64,000 bases of DNA, taken from the NCBI RefSeq assembly GCF_050003625.1, contig NC_134397.1:277692070-277756069 (forward strand). Direction: 5' to 3'. Each line of letters begins with the position of its first letter. Positions within the stretch are counted from its first letter, which is position 1. The translations under genes and the position numbers were made by a program. This document shows, in pieces, positions 21,790 to 32,236 of the stretch. The notes under the pieces are model-generated. The model had not been told where the DNA came from. It worked only from the letters and a program-made list of their open reading frames with translations, and did no database searches. This DNA comes from Haematobia irritans. Its lineage: Eukaryota > Arthropoda > Insecta > Diptera > Muscidae.

Positions 21790-23449
21790 TATACCCTTCA
21801 CCGCTACTGTGATACAGGGTGTAATAAGTTTGTGAATTTCTATGTAACGCCAAGAAGGAAAAGTCTGAGATCCGTCGTTTAGTATACCGATCGTCTTAGA
21901 ATTAAATTCTGAGTCAATTTAGCGATGTCCGTCTGTCTGTTCATGTATTTTTGTGCGCAAAGTACAGGTCGCAATTTAAGTCCGATCGTCCTCAAATTTG
22001 GCATAGGGTCGTTTTTTGGGACAAAGACAATCGCTATTGATTTCAGATGTAGATATAGCTGTCATATATATTTATCCCCGATCTGGTCATAATTAGCGTG
22101 TTTATCAACCGATGTTCTTCAAGTTCAGTACATCCGAATATTTTATAAGTCTCGAAAAACTTGCAAAATATCAGCCAAATCGGTTTAGATTTAGATATAG
22201 CTCCCATATATATCTTTCGTCCGATTTGAACTTATATGACAACAGAGGCCAAAGTTAACTACCGATTTTCGTGAAATTTTGCATAGAGAGCAGAATTGAT
22301 ATTCTACCAATGCTCGGTAAATTTGATTGAAATCGGTTCAGATTTAGATATAGCTCCCATATATATCTTTCGCCCGACTTGCACTTATATGACCTCAAAA
22401 GCCAATGTTTTGCCGTGATTTGGTTCAAATTTTTTCACAAGAAGAACGTTTAATAGTGTCGATAAGTATACCAAATTTGGTTGAAATCGGTTGAGATTTA
22501 GATATAGCATATAAATCTTTCGTCCGATTTGCACTTATATGGCATCAAAAGCCAGAGTTTTGCCATGATTTGCTTCAAATTTTGCACGGGAGGTACGTTC
22601 AATTGTATACTTATGTGTGCCAAATTTGGTTAAAATCGGTTCAAATTTAAATATAGCTCCAATATATAACTTTCGCCCGATTTGCACTTATATGGACACA
22701 AAAGCCATGACTTACTTCAAATTTTGCATAAGGAGTACGTTTAACAGTATCGGTAAGTGTGCCAAATTTGGTTGAAATCGATTTAGATTTAGATATAGCT
22801 CCCATATATATCTTTCGCCCGATTTACACCCAGAGTTATACTCCCATTTAAGTGAAATTTTGCAGAGATAGCAGAATTATTATTCTTACTATGCATGTCT
22901 AATTTAGTAAAAATCGGTTCAGATTATATAGCTCCCATATATATGTACACCAAAGTTGAGAAAATATATTAGACTCTTCAATGGAATTTTCCTCCAATTG
23001 ACTGGATAGTTTCCACAGAGAATATATTTAATATGATATATAAGTGTGTCAAGTTTGATCTAATTTGATTCAGATTTATATAAAGCCTCCATATATTCGT
23101 TCTTCAGGTTTATACAAATATGGCCAAATTCCCAAGTATCGGCTGATAAATCATAAATGCTCTATTGTACAATTGCATTAAAATTTCTCTCGCTTCACAT
23201 TTCCCATATTTTTTACTACCATTGTGTTTCATTCCAGGGCGTTAGCCGATTTCAATTTTAATTCTAGACATTATGTAAAAGTACAAAAATTGTTTCCGTT
23301 ATAAATATTTGTATACTTATAATGTGGAAATGCAAAAGCTCCCATCAAATTTGAAGTAGTTGAGATGGTAACACAAGTTTTTGTCTACATAGTGGTGAAG
23401 GGTATAATATAGTCGGCACCGCCCGACTTTAGACTTTACTTACTTGTTT
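21790..23449 (+). mobile_element. DINE family II copy a (complete)
   Basis: Begins TATACCCTTCACCGCTACTG with the inverted partner ACAGGGTGTAATAAG. A GTCYGTCTGT microsatellite (about 21930) follows, then tandem units of about 145-154 bp with core GATTTAGATATAGCTCCCAT. It ends with a 3' hairpin AGTCGGCACCGCCCGACT and ACTTACTTGTTT. Same plan as family I with a different core. Confidence 0.8.
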
Positions 23450-23746
23450 AATACTAAATTGGATTGGTTTATTCTTTTGTTTAGTAGTGTAGCGAGAATG
23501 GTATGATAAGTATTTAGCCTAACTGCCAGAGGCAAGAGTATAGCGATCAAATACTATCGTCCAGTACTATTATTAAACCGCCTATGTAGCTGACTCTAAT
23601 TAAAAAGGAAAATATGTCTAAACATAATTGAATTCTTTATCATCTTAGATCGCCCAAGATCAACTTTAAGGACGCACAAACCTTAAATTAAGAACACACG
23701 ATTTGGTTGTATTTATACAATAATATTAGTACGAACTTTATTTATT
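23450..23746. other. Unassigned stretch left of the tandem arrays
   Basis: No gene or known repeat recognised. Confidence 0.5.
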
Positions 23747-24150
23747 TTACCTTATATACATATAATGTTTATGTTTGCACGGTATGCTGAGGGGTCGGTG
23801 ATTTATTACGTAGCCTCTTAGTACTGAAGTCGGCGGTTGTTGACGATTTGGTTCGGCTAAAGTCGTTGTTACGGTGTTCGATGATGATCGGTTGGTGATT
23901 CGGTTGACGGTTCGGTTGATTGTTCGGTTGTTGATTCGGTTGATGATTCGGTTAATGGTTCGGTAGCGGTGATGGTAGTTGCTGGTCAGCCGACGGTGGC
24001 TGGTTGTGTTGGTTTGGTCGGCTGTCAATGGTTGGCCGATGTTGATGATTCGGGTGATGCGGCGATTCAACGTTGATAGCGATGTTGACAATCCGGGTGA
24101 TGTGGTGATTCGGTGTTGATTGTTGATTCGTTGTTAGGTTAGTAACAAAA
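23747..24150 (-). repeat. 12-bp TTCGGTTGATGA-type array and low-complexity ORF
   Basis: From about 23870 to 23970 the plus strand repeats TTCGGTTGATGA with variation. Looser copies of the TTCGG word extend to 24120. Minus-strand translation gives a 114-residue ORF (24091-23747) rich in asparagine and arginine, with NR every four residues (INRIINRINNRTINRTVNR). This is explained by a 12-bp period. I see no signal peptide, known domain or promoter evidence, so I treat the ORF as a by-product of the array unless expression is shown. Confidence 0.65.
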
Positions 24151-24868
24151 CTACAAACTATTTGTAGAAACTACTAGTGGAAGCAAGCTAATAGCCGAAG
24201 CTATTAGTTCGGAAGCAAGCTAATCGTCGGTGAAACGATTAGTGCGGAAGCAAGCTAATTGCCGAAGCAATTAGTGGGGAAGCAGGCTAATAACCGAGGC
24301 CACTAGTGCGGAAGCAAGCTAATTGCCGAAACAATTAGTGCGGAAGCAAGCTAATAGCCGAAGCTACTAGTGCGGAAGCAAGCTAATAGCCGAAGCTACT
24401 AGTGCGGAAGCAAGCTAATAGCCGAAGCTATTATATGCGGAAACAAGCTAATCGTCGGTGAAACGATTAGTGCGGAAACTAGCTAATTGCCGAAACAATT
24501 AGTGCGGAAGGAAGCTAATAGCCGAAGCTACTAGTGCGGAAGCAAGCTAATAGCCGAAGCTATTAGGGCGGAAGCAAGCTAATCGTCGGTGAAACGATTA
24601 GTGCGGAAGCAAGCTAATTGCCGAAACAATTAGTGCGGAAGCAATCTAATAGCCGAAGCTACTAGTGCGGAAGCAAGCTAATAGCCGAAGTTATTAGTGC
24701 GGAAGCAAGCTAATCGTCGGTGAAACGATTAGTGCGGAAGCAAGCTAATAGCCGAAGTTACTAGTGCGGAAGCAAGCTAATAGCCGAAGCTATTAGTGCG
24801 GAAGCAAGCTAATCGTCGGTGAAACGATTAGTGCCGAAGCAAGCTAATTGCCGAAACACTTAGTGCGG
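24151..24868. repeat. Higher-order tandem array of 21 hairpin units
   Basis: After a leading hairpin (CTACAAACTATTTGTAG at 24151-24167) come 21 units of 32-35 bp. Each has a constant spacer near GTGCGGAAGCAAG and an inverted-repeat stem. Stem types: A, CTAATAGC-CGAA-GCTATTAG; A', the same with a GCTACTAG right arm; B, CTAATCGT with loop CGGTGAA and ACGATTAG; C, CTAATTG(C)-CGAA-(G/A)CAATTAG. The right part of the array follows the order A'-A-B-C four times (one C missing), a 131-bp higher-order repeat. Both arms change together between types, so pairing is kept. On the minus strand, A-type units form C(UUCG)G tetraloops. Confidence 0.9.
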
Positions 24869-25230
24869 TGGTAGAGTTCCTGTCGCCTAGTGTGAACTGA
24901 CTGCGGTCGTGCCACTCGTCGTGTTCAATACCCTTCGGCTGTCGGGACTCTTGCTCGTTGTCCAAAAACACCCAGTTTATATTCTCCCACAGCCACCACG
25001 TAGGTGAGAATTATGCTCATAGCAAGCAAAAATAAATGTTTCTCAAAGTCAGATTGCCTTATGTGTCATTGACTTCGTACCCACACATACTGAATAGAAC
25101 GACAGTGGGTATGTGGAGAGTAGGGCAGTGGGTGTATGTATGGTGGCCACACAATAAACAATACGAGGCACAATGAATAAATATATGTAAGGAAGAATAC
25201 AATATAAAAATGTATTTCGTTCCACTACAC
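24869..25230. other. GC-richer segment flanking the hairpin array
   Basis: 24869-25000 is noticeably richer in G and C than its surroundings (CTGTCGCCTAGTG, CCCTTCGGCTGTCGGGAC). It contains GTCGGGACTC and, on the minus strand, a possible TATA-like AATATAAACTGG near 24975. It may belong to the same locus as the arrays. I recognise no product. Confidence 0.4.
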
Positions 25231-25500
25231 TATATAAGGATGTCCGCCTGGCCGTCTGTCTGTATGTTGTAATCACGCTACAGTCTTCAATAAAGGAGCT
25301 GTCGTCGTGAAATTTGGCACAGAATCGTCTTTTGTCTGCACGCAGGCCAGGTTCGAAGATGAGCTAACTATATCGGTCCAGGTTTTGATATAGCTCACAT
25401 ATAAACCGATATAGCTGCCATATAAACAGAAATTGAAAATCTAGAGGTATTCTAGGATGATACAAAGATGTGCCATTTGACTGACAGAACGCTTCTTATA
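25231..25500 (+). mobile_element. DINE-like 5' fragment
   Basis: Has a degenerate GTCY tract (GTCCGCCTGGCCGTCTGTC), CTTCAATAAAGGAGCTGTCG, GTGAAATTTGGCAC and TATAGCTCACATATAAACCG, as in DINE-like elements. The termini are not seen. Confidence 0.5.
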
Positions 25501-26838
25501 CCATTATCTAAAATACACATTTGAGAGTTAAAAGAATTAGAATAGTATGTTAACCAAAACATCGCATTATATAAACTAATTGAATAAGAATCAATTTGCC
25601 GAGTCGATCTTGCCCTGGCTACCACCTGTCTGTTGCTATTGATTTGTTACACTAAGACTTATATTATTGCATTTATCAAAATGTGGCCCTATAAACAACT
25701 CCCCACGTCAAATATCCATCCAATTCCAAACTGAGACATCGAAGACAATGGCAATTAATCAGAATTTAATCATCAGCAAATACCAACACTATACACAGTA
25801 CTAGGAGACTGGGCTAATGAAAGATAAAAGAAATACATTTCAACAATCATTAATAATAATCATTATCGCATAGCTACAATAACAGCAAATGGGATGGGTC
25901 CAACAGGTTGCTATTGCTATTCCATTACAGACAAAGGCGTTTGCCCAGTATTCCATGAAAGCTGGAACAGCCTTCAGTGGTTCACGCATGAACGATAAGC
26001 AGACACATCATAATTAATAATTAATAAGAAATAATAAAAATGTTAATGTAAATAAACAAAAGACAACATGAAAATAAATCGCAACCTACTCACTGGACAT
26101 TGGAACTTTAATGAGAAGCATGTTTAGCCTACTGATTAGTTCAAAGTCAAATAAAGCCATTCGACCAGTGAATTTCACTTTAGGCTTCATATAATGGGAA
26201 AAAGAAAACTGCCGAAATTCGAAATTTGATTACAAGAGAGCAACGTGCGAAATTCTTTGGGAGTACCATTGGCCACACGGGAATTTCAATGCAACACAGC
26301 TACGTCAAACTTGAATTCTTTTAGTTTTGTTTGTACCTCAATACAACTCACTTTCAAAATTAATCTAAAAATGTTCATGACATTTAATATAGACTAACTA
26401 ATACCAAATTAAAGATAAAGGTCAATACTATGTTCACTTTTCGCGTTGAAATTTTCGTCGTTACTTTATTAAAACAGTCAATATAAACCCAATTGATGCA
26501 CAGTTTCTTGTACTTCGTCAAGACTTTACAGGAATAAGTACTTTTTCATTTATACTTGTGATTATTTAAGGAAAAATAAAGTGGTTTTCAACTCGAAAGC
26601 CGAACATAGTACCTACCTTAAGATGTGGTTTTTCTCGAAATTTTCACTCCCGGGAAACATTGAATTTCTTCAAAAACTTACTGTGATATACCCATTTGGT
26701 CATATTGAAAATTGAAATTACGAAAAAAAACAATATTTTGCTTAAATTATTTATTGTAAACATCAACCTAATGGTATTACAGACCAATACGTTTCGTATT
26801 TTCCGGAATAACAAATTTACAACAACTATCCTAGACTT
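25501..26838. other. AT-rich stretch without a recognisable gene
   Basis: No ORF with recognisable content and no repeat family assigned. Confidence 0.5.
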
Positions 26839-29427
26839 AACAAGTAAGGAAAATCTAAAGTCGGGCGGTGATGACTATATTATACCCTGCACCACCTTGT
26901 AGATCTAAATTTTCGATACCATATCACATTCGTCAAATGTGTTGGGTGCTCTATTTAAAGGTTTGTCCCAAATACATAAATTTAAATATCACTCGATCTG
27001 GACAGAATTTGATAGACTTCTACAAAATCTATAGACTCAAAATTTATGTCGGCTAATGCACTAGGGTGGAACACAATGTTAGTAAAAAATAGATATAGGA
27101 CAATTAGAGTAATATTTACAATTTTTCCTACTCAGCTGTGGCGATTTTACAAGACTATTGGTTCGCCAAGATATGTGGTCAAGTGTGGGTTGTGATATAT
27201 TATTTGGTCTAGTCGGGTGACTTGGAGCCTTATTTAAAAGTCATCCGTTCTGTGGAAATTTTGGCATTGCAGTGTGTAGGATATGGCTAAGATATGGGGA
27301 AATCATCACAGAATTTTGTGTAAAGTGTGAGAAATTTGGCCATATTTGTATTCTCTGAGGAAACTATCCAGTCAATTGGAGGAAAATCCCATTGAAAATG
27401 GGTCTAAAATATGAAACAGTCTACTATATTTCCCCAACTCTGGTGTACGTATATATGGGAGCTATATACAATCTGAACCAATTTGGACTAAATTTGACAT
27501 GCATAGTTAGAATAATAATTCTGCTATCTATGCGAAATTTCACATAAATGGGAGTATAACTTTGGCCCACCTGGTCATATGAGTGCAAATCGGACGTGAG
27601 ATTTATATGGGAGCCATATCTAAATCTGAACCGATTTCAACCAAATTTGGCACGCATAGTAACAATGCTAATTCTACTCCTTATGCAAAATTCCAACCAA
27701 ATCGGAGGAAAAGAATGGCCTCTGTGGGCAATTGAGTGTAAATCGGGCGAAAGCTATATATGGGAGCTATATCTAAATCTGAACTGATTTGGCTGATATT
27801 TTGCAAGTTTTTCGAGACTCATAAAATATTCGGATATACGGAATTTGAGGAAGATCGGTTGATATACACGCCAATTATGACCAGATCGGTGAAAAATATA
27901 TATGGCAGCTATATCTAAATCGGAACCGATTTTTTCCAAAATCAATAGGGATCATCTGTGAGCCGAAACAGGGCCTTATACCAAATTTTAGGACAATCGG
28001 ACTAAAACTGCGAGCTGTACTTTGCACACAAAAATACATCAACAGACAGACAGACAGACAGACAGACGGATATCGCTAAATCGAATCAGAATTTAATTCT
28101 AAACCGATCCGTATACTAAAAGGTCAAGAAGGAGTAATCATAGACCACTCCTTCTTGGAGTCATTTTTAAAACTTTTCGACTAAGCAGTGGCGATTTTAC
28201 AAGGAAAATTTTAGTATTTTGACCATTTTTGTCGAAATCAGAAAAGCATATATATGTTATGGGAGCTATATCTAAATCTGAACCGATTTCAATAAAATTT
28301 GGCACACTTGACTATAGTACTAATTGTTCTACTTGTGCAAAATATTAAGCAAATTAGGGTAAAATTCTGGCTTCTGGGGCCATGTTAAGTAGATATCGGG
28401 CGAAAGATATATATGGGAGCTATATCTAAAACTGAACCGATTTCTTCCAAAATCAATAGTGTTATATTCTGACCCTGTTGGCGAAAATATTCATTTTCCC
28501 AACGAAAAATTCAAGGAAAAATCATAAAATCATCATTCTTATAAAGCAGCAAAAGTCACCCACAAAATCATCAAATAACAAAAACTTCATCATCGTCTTA
28601 AGCATACAAAACTTAATAATGAAGTTTTGTTTGCTTTGCTTAGCTGTCTCCTTGACTAATCTGCATATGCAGTTTCATTTGCAGTGAGTGCATCCCCTGC
28701 CCCCTTCACTACAATGCGAATAGCCAGCAGCTTGTGCGTCGCCACCCACTCCTGCTGTCAACACTCGCAGTCACTTACCTGTGCACGCATTATTCCTTTG
28801 CAGAACAACAAGATCGTATACGGGAGCGCAGAATGTTAATAGGTGGATTCATACGCATATGAACAAACAAATATACATATGAACGTTAGAATTGCATTGT
28901 ATGTATATTTGTAAAAGGTTTTGAAAATGCAATTGCAGTATGAATGTGGTCAGTGACTCCTTTTCAAATCATATGCACATACATATTGATGCAGTTTAGT
29001 TATATATTTTACTAGACAATAAGAATAATTTTGTTTAAAGTTTCTTGGTATGAAAATGAATTTAAACTCGCTCTCTTCTTGTTTAACCATCAAAGCATAA
29101 AGAACTAAGTATCCTTAACATTGTAATAATTCTATAAAATGTCTTACAGCAGATAAATAAATCGTGTTAATATTTTAATGATTGAAATCTTTGGTTTTTA
29201 ATTATTCTTTTCATTACAATCTACGCAAGTTTTCTCACTACTAGACTTTGATTACAAAAATGTGTTCACAGACAGACGGACAGACGGACATCGCTATATC
29301 GACTCAGGCACCGATCCTAAGCAATATTGCCAAAGACAACATATGTCTATCTCGTCTCCTTCTAGGCGTTGCAAACATATGCACTAACTTATAATACCCT
29401 GTTCCACAGTGTGGCGAAGGGTATAAA
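26839..29427 (-). mobile_element. DINE family II copy b, interrupted
   Basis: Left end AACAAGTAAGGAAAATCTAA with the hairpin region, right end CCACAGTGTGGCGAAGGGTA. Tandem units with ATATCTAAATCTGAACCGAT occur throughout, and a long GACA/GACG microsatellite lies at 28042-28070. Unrelated sequence occupies about 28477-29240 and replaces part of the element seen intact in copy c. There is also a repeated unit around 28150-28470. Confidence 0.75.
28619..28882 (+). CDS. Candidate small secreted-peptide gene (two exons, weak)
   Basis: The ATG at 28619 has an insect-like context (AATAATG). It opens MKFCLLCLAVSLTNLHMQFH, which resembles a signal peptide. A splice donor GTGAGT follows at 28684 and a pyrimidine-rich acceptor TTATTCCTTTGCAG ends at 28803, giving a 120-nt intron. 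Joining 28619-28683 to 28804-28882 keeps the frame and yields 47 residues ending at TGA 28880-28882. An earlier acceptor at 28770 also keeps the frame open. TATAAAG at 28540-28546 is suitably placed as a TATA box. The segment lies inside a gap in a DINE element and is not itself repeated in the window. I recognise no family. Short fortuitous exons are common in AT-rich DNA, so confidence is low. Confidence 0.2.
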
Positions 29428-29837
29428 AATATATTGTCATAAAGCCAAAGATTTCCTTATTATCCATAAGACATAAAGGTTTTGCTTAGAATAGAAGACT
29501 CATACGAAGTGTTTTCCTCGTCCAAATGTGGATAAACTATTAAATCAAATTAATTTGACCTTCTAATTAAATAATTCGACTTGAAAATGGATCGTCTTTA
29601 AATCTAAAAAATTTTGTAACTTAATTATAAAGCCAAAACGTATTCAAGTACACCCAGGGAAAAATATTGACCTTATACAAAAGATTTTGCAACCTGATGA
29701 CACATAATTTACTTAATATTAAGGATAAAATCTTAATTAAAAAATTTATTTACTTGGATTTAAGAATTGTTGTCTTTCTACCTTAAAAAATATTTAACAT
29801 TTTCTTCCCTCGTTTAAACACAAGTAAAATTTCCTTA
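29428..29837. other. Spacer with a CACTG-family MITE fragment
   Basis: About 29653-29837 (ACACCCAGGGAAAAATATTG, AAAGATTTTGCAACCT) resembles one end of the CACTG-ended family at 12535. No gene. Confidence 0.4.
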
Positions 29838-29960
29838 AAGTAAGGTTAGATTGTATAGAGGCAGCCCGATTTAATTTAGAATCACTTAGACAATTCAGTC
29901 CATTGTGATACCACAAATGGTGAACTTCTATCTTATCAATGGATGTTGCCCAATTCTATA
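29838..29960 (-). mobile_element. Degenerate SINE fragment
   Basis: GGCAGCCCGATT, ATTCAGTCCATTGTGATACC and GGTGAACTTC match the SINE 3' half with several changes. The tail and head are gone. Confidence 0.75.
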
Positions 29961-30678
29961 TTTAGTAGCTCACTTGTTTTTTTGTTTTCATATTCATATT
30001 CTAAACTTCATCGCTGTTGGTGGGTGAACTTTTTTGACGCTAGCGAAAAAGTAAAAACGCATTTCTTCATAGTTTTTAATGGCCTATTGGACTATAGTAT
30101 GCCAATTTTGAAATGCGCAAAAATTGTTAAAAAGTTATAGCCCTAATGAGCAACTCACCCACACAAAAATTCCACTCCACTCAAAAAATGCATTTTTGTG
30201 TGCGTGAGTGGCTCATATAAGCATGATTTGACATCGGATTTGTTCACTCAATTGCTTATAACTTTGTCATTTTTCGGTCGTTTTTCTTCTAGTTTGTCTT
30301 ATTACTTACGTTAGATTATCATCTATACGACCATGAAACTTGACATTATTTCACTGGTTTGTACTTTTCCGGCGGAAAAGGGTCACTGTAAAACAAAAAT
30401 TTTTTTTTTTTGAAAATTTGCCCTTTTTACATCGATTTTTGTTTGTTTTTTAACCACTTAACCTATCACAGATTCAATTATACACGATTGTTCGTCATCT
30501 CAATACCTTTCATTTAAGTATCAACAACAACATAATCGGACATTTCTATTTCGCGATATTATTTGTTTAGTTTAAAGAGCGAAAAATTAAAAATAAGGGG
30601 ATATTTCATAAAAAAATATTTTAGCAGATCAAAGTAGATAAGAAAAGTCGACTCTCATCAAGTGTACCGTTTCAGTGT
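29961..30678. other. AT-rich stretch without a gene
   Basis: No coding or repeat signature beyond a partly symmetrical segment near 30160-30215. Confidence 0.45.
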
Positions 30679-30790
30679 AAACTAGTGTTATCAGTAGTAA
30701 GTTCGGCCGAGCCGAATCATAAATACCCACCACCATGAATCAAATATAATAATTTCCTTTGAAAATTTCAGGGGGGAAAATTTCATAGGA

Positions 30791-30916
30791 AAAATCTTTA
30801 CATTTATCTGTGGGAAGCGTAATGGTTGAACTGATCTGCTTGGGAAAATATCTGTCATCATTCCCAAGCAGATCAGTTCAACCATTACGCTTCCCACAGA
30901 TAAATGTAAAGATTTT
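30791..30916. repeat. Perfect 56-bp inverted repeat with 14-nt loop
   Basis: Arms 30791-30846 and 30861-30916 are exact reverse complements, with loop 30847-30860. No mismatch was found when the arms were compared base by base. It lies inside the family IV element. Confidence 0.95.
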
Positions 30917-31398
30917 ACCTATGAAGACTAGATCAAATTCTGAATTTATAAGAACCATTTTTTGTTAGAGTTTTAGAGGAATCATAAACATCTCTTGTAA
31001 GTGTGCTCGAACACGATGAAATAATGCCTTGATTTGAAATCTAAAATCTGTGGATTTTCATCCCAATTATTTAAATGACTACGAGAAGTAAAATCTGGAA
31101 ATTTTGCATTCAGTTTCAAGCAATTTTCATGATCAGTGCACCTTCTATATATCGGTCTATATGAAGGCCTTACCAAATGGACCGATAAAACTAAATCATA
31201 TACACTTTGTTATGGGTCTAAAATGACAGTTTATTTTCAATTTGTGGCAAATCGGATAAAAACTACAATTTCTAGAAACCCTAGGAGTTAATTCGGGAGT
31301 TCGGTGTAATGGGAGCTATACCAAAACATGTAAAGATACACACAGTATTCAGCACATTTAATTGTAGTTCTAGAACCTAGACCCCAAATCGGAGAGCC

Positions 31399-32163
31399 GG
31401 TTTATAAGGGTGCTATGTCAAAAACTGTACCGATACTCAATATATTTGGCACTACCCTTTATGGTCCTAGAATATCTCTAGATTTCCAATTTCAGGCATA
31501 TTGGATAAAAACTACGGATTCTAGAAGCCCAAGAAGTAAAATCGGGAGGACGGTCTATATGGGGCCTATATCAAAACATGGTCCGATAATCACCATTTTC
31601 GGCACATCTCTTCATTTTCCTAGAATAACTCTTGATTTCCAATTTCAGGCAAATTGGGTAAAAATTACGGATTTTAGAAGACCAAGAAGTAAAATCGAGA
31701 GATCGGTCTATATGGGGGCTATATCAAACCATGGACCGGTACTCACCATTTTCGGTACGTGTCTTTAGGATCCTAGAATACCTCTAGATTTCCAATTTCA
31801 GGCAAATTGGGTAAAAACTACGGATTCTAGAAGACCAAGAAGTAAAATCGGGAGATCGGTCTATATGGGGGCTACATCAAAACATAGACCGATACACCCC
31901 ATTTCCGGCACACCTCTTTATGGTCGTAGAATACATCTAGATTTCCAATTTCAGGCAAATCGTATAGAAAATACACTTTCTAGACGCCCAAGAAGCAAAA
32001 TCGGGAAATCGGTCCATATGGGGGCTATACCAAAACATGGACCGATAGGCACCATTTTCGGTAAACTTTTTGATGGTCCTAAAATACCTCTAGATTTCCA
32101 ATTTCATGTAAATTGGATCAAAACTACAGTTTTTATAAGCCCCAGACCCCAAGAAATCGATAT
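31399..32163 (+). repeat. 153-bp tandem array (five units) with a shared open frame
   Basis: The anchor GGT(C)TATATGGGG or its variants starts at 31399, 31552, 31705, 31858 and 32011, exactly 153 bp apart each time although the units differ at many bases. Because 153 is divisible by three, one frame stays open for 51-residue repeats (LDFQFQANW, RPRSKIGRSVYMG) from 31415 to 32401, with one internal stop at 31766. Confidence 0.85.
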
Positions 32164-32236
32164 TTCGATGTGTTGCAAACGGAATGACAAACTTATTATA
32201 ACCCCGTCACCATTCTATGGTGGTGGGAATAAAAAT

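Larger units (their letters stand above)
30679..32236 (-). mobile_element. DINE-like family IV element
   Basis: The left end carries the 3' hairpin in reverse (TTCGGCCGAGCCGAA at 30702-30716) next to AAACTAGTGTT. The right end has CCACCATAGAATGGTG-type symmetry on the minus strand (CACCATTCTATGGTGGTGGG, plus). Between them lies a strict 153-bp tandem array and, near the left end, a perfect 56-bp inverted repeat. It is related in plan to families I-III. Confidence 0.65.

Noticed and set aside
24179..24868. CRISPR-like array
   Set aside because: The spacers are constant and the repeats vary, the opposite of CRISPR; there are no cas genes and the DNA is from an animal.
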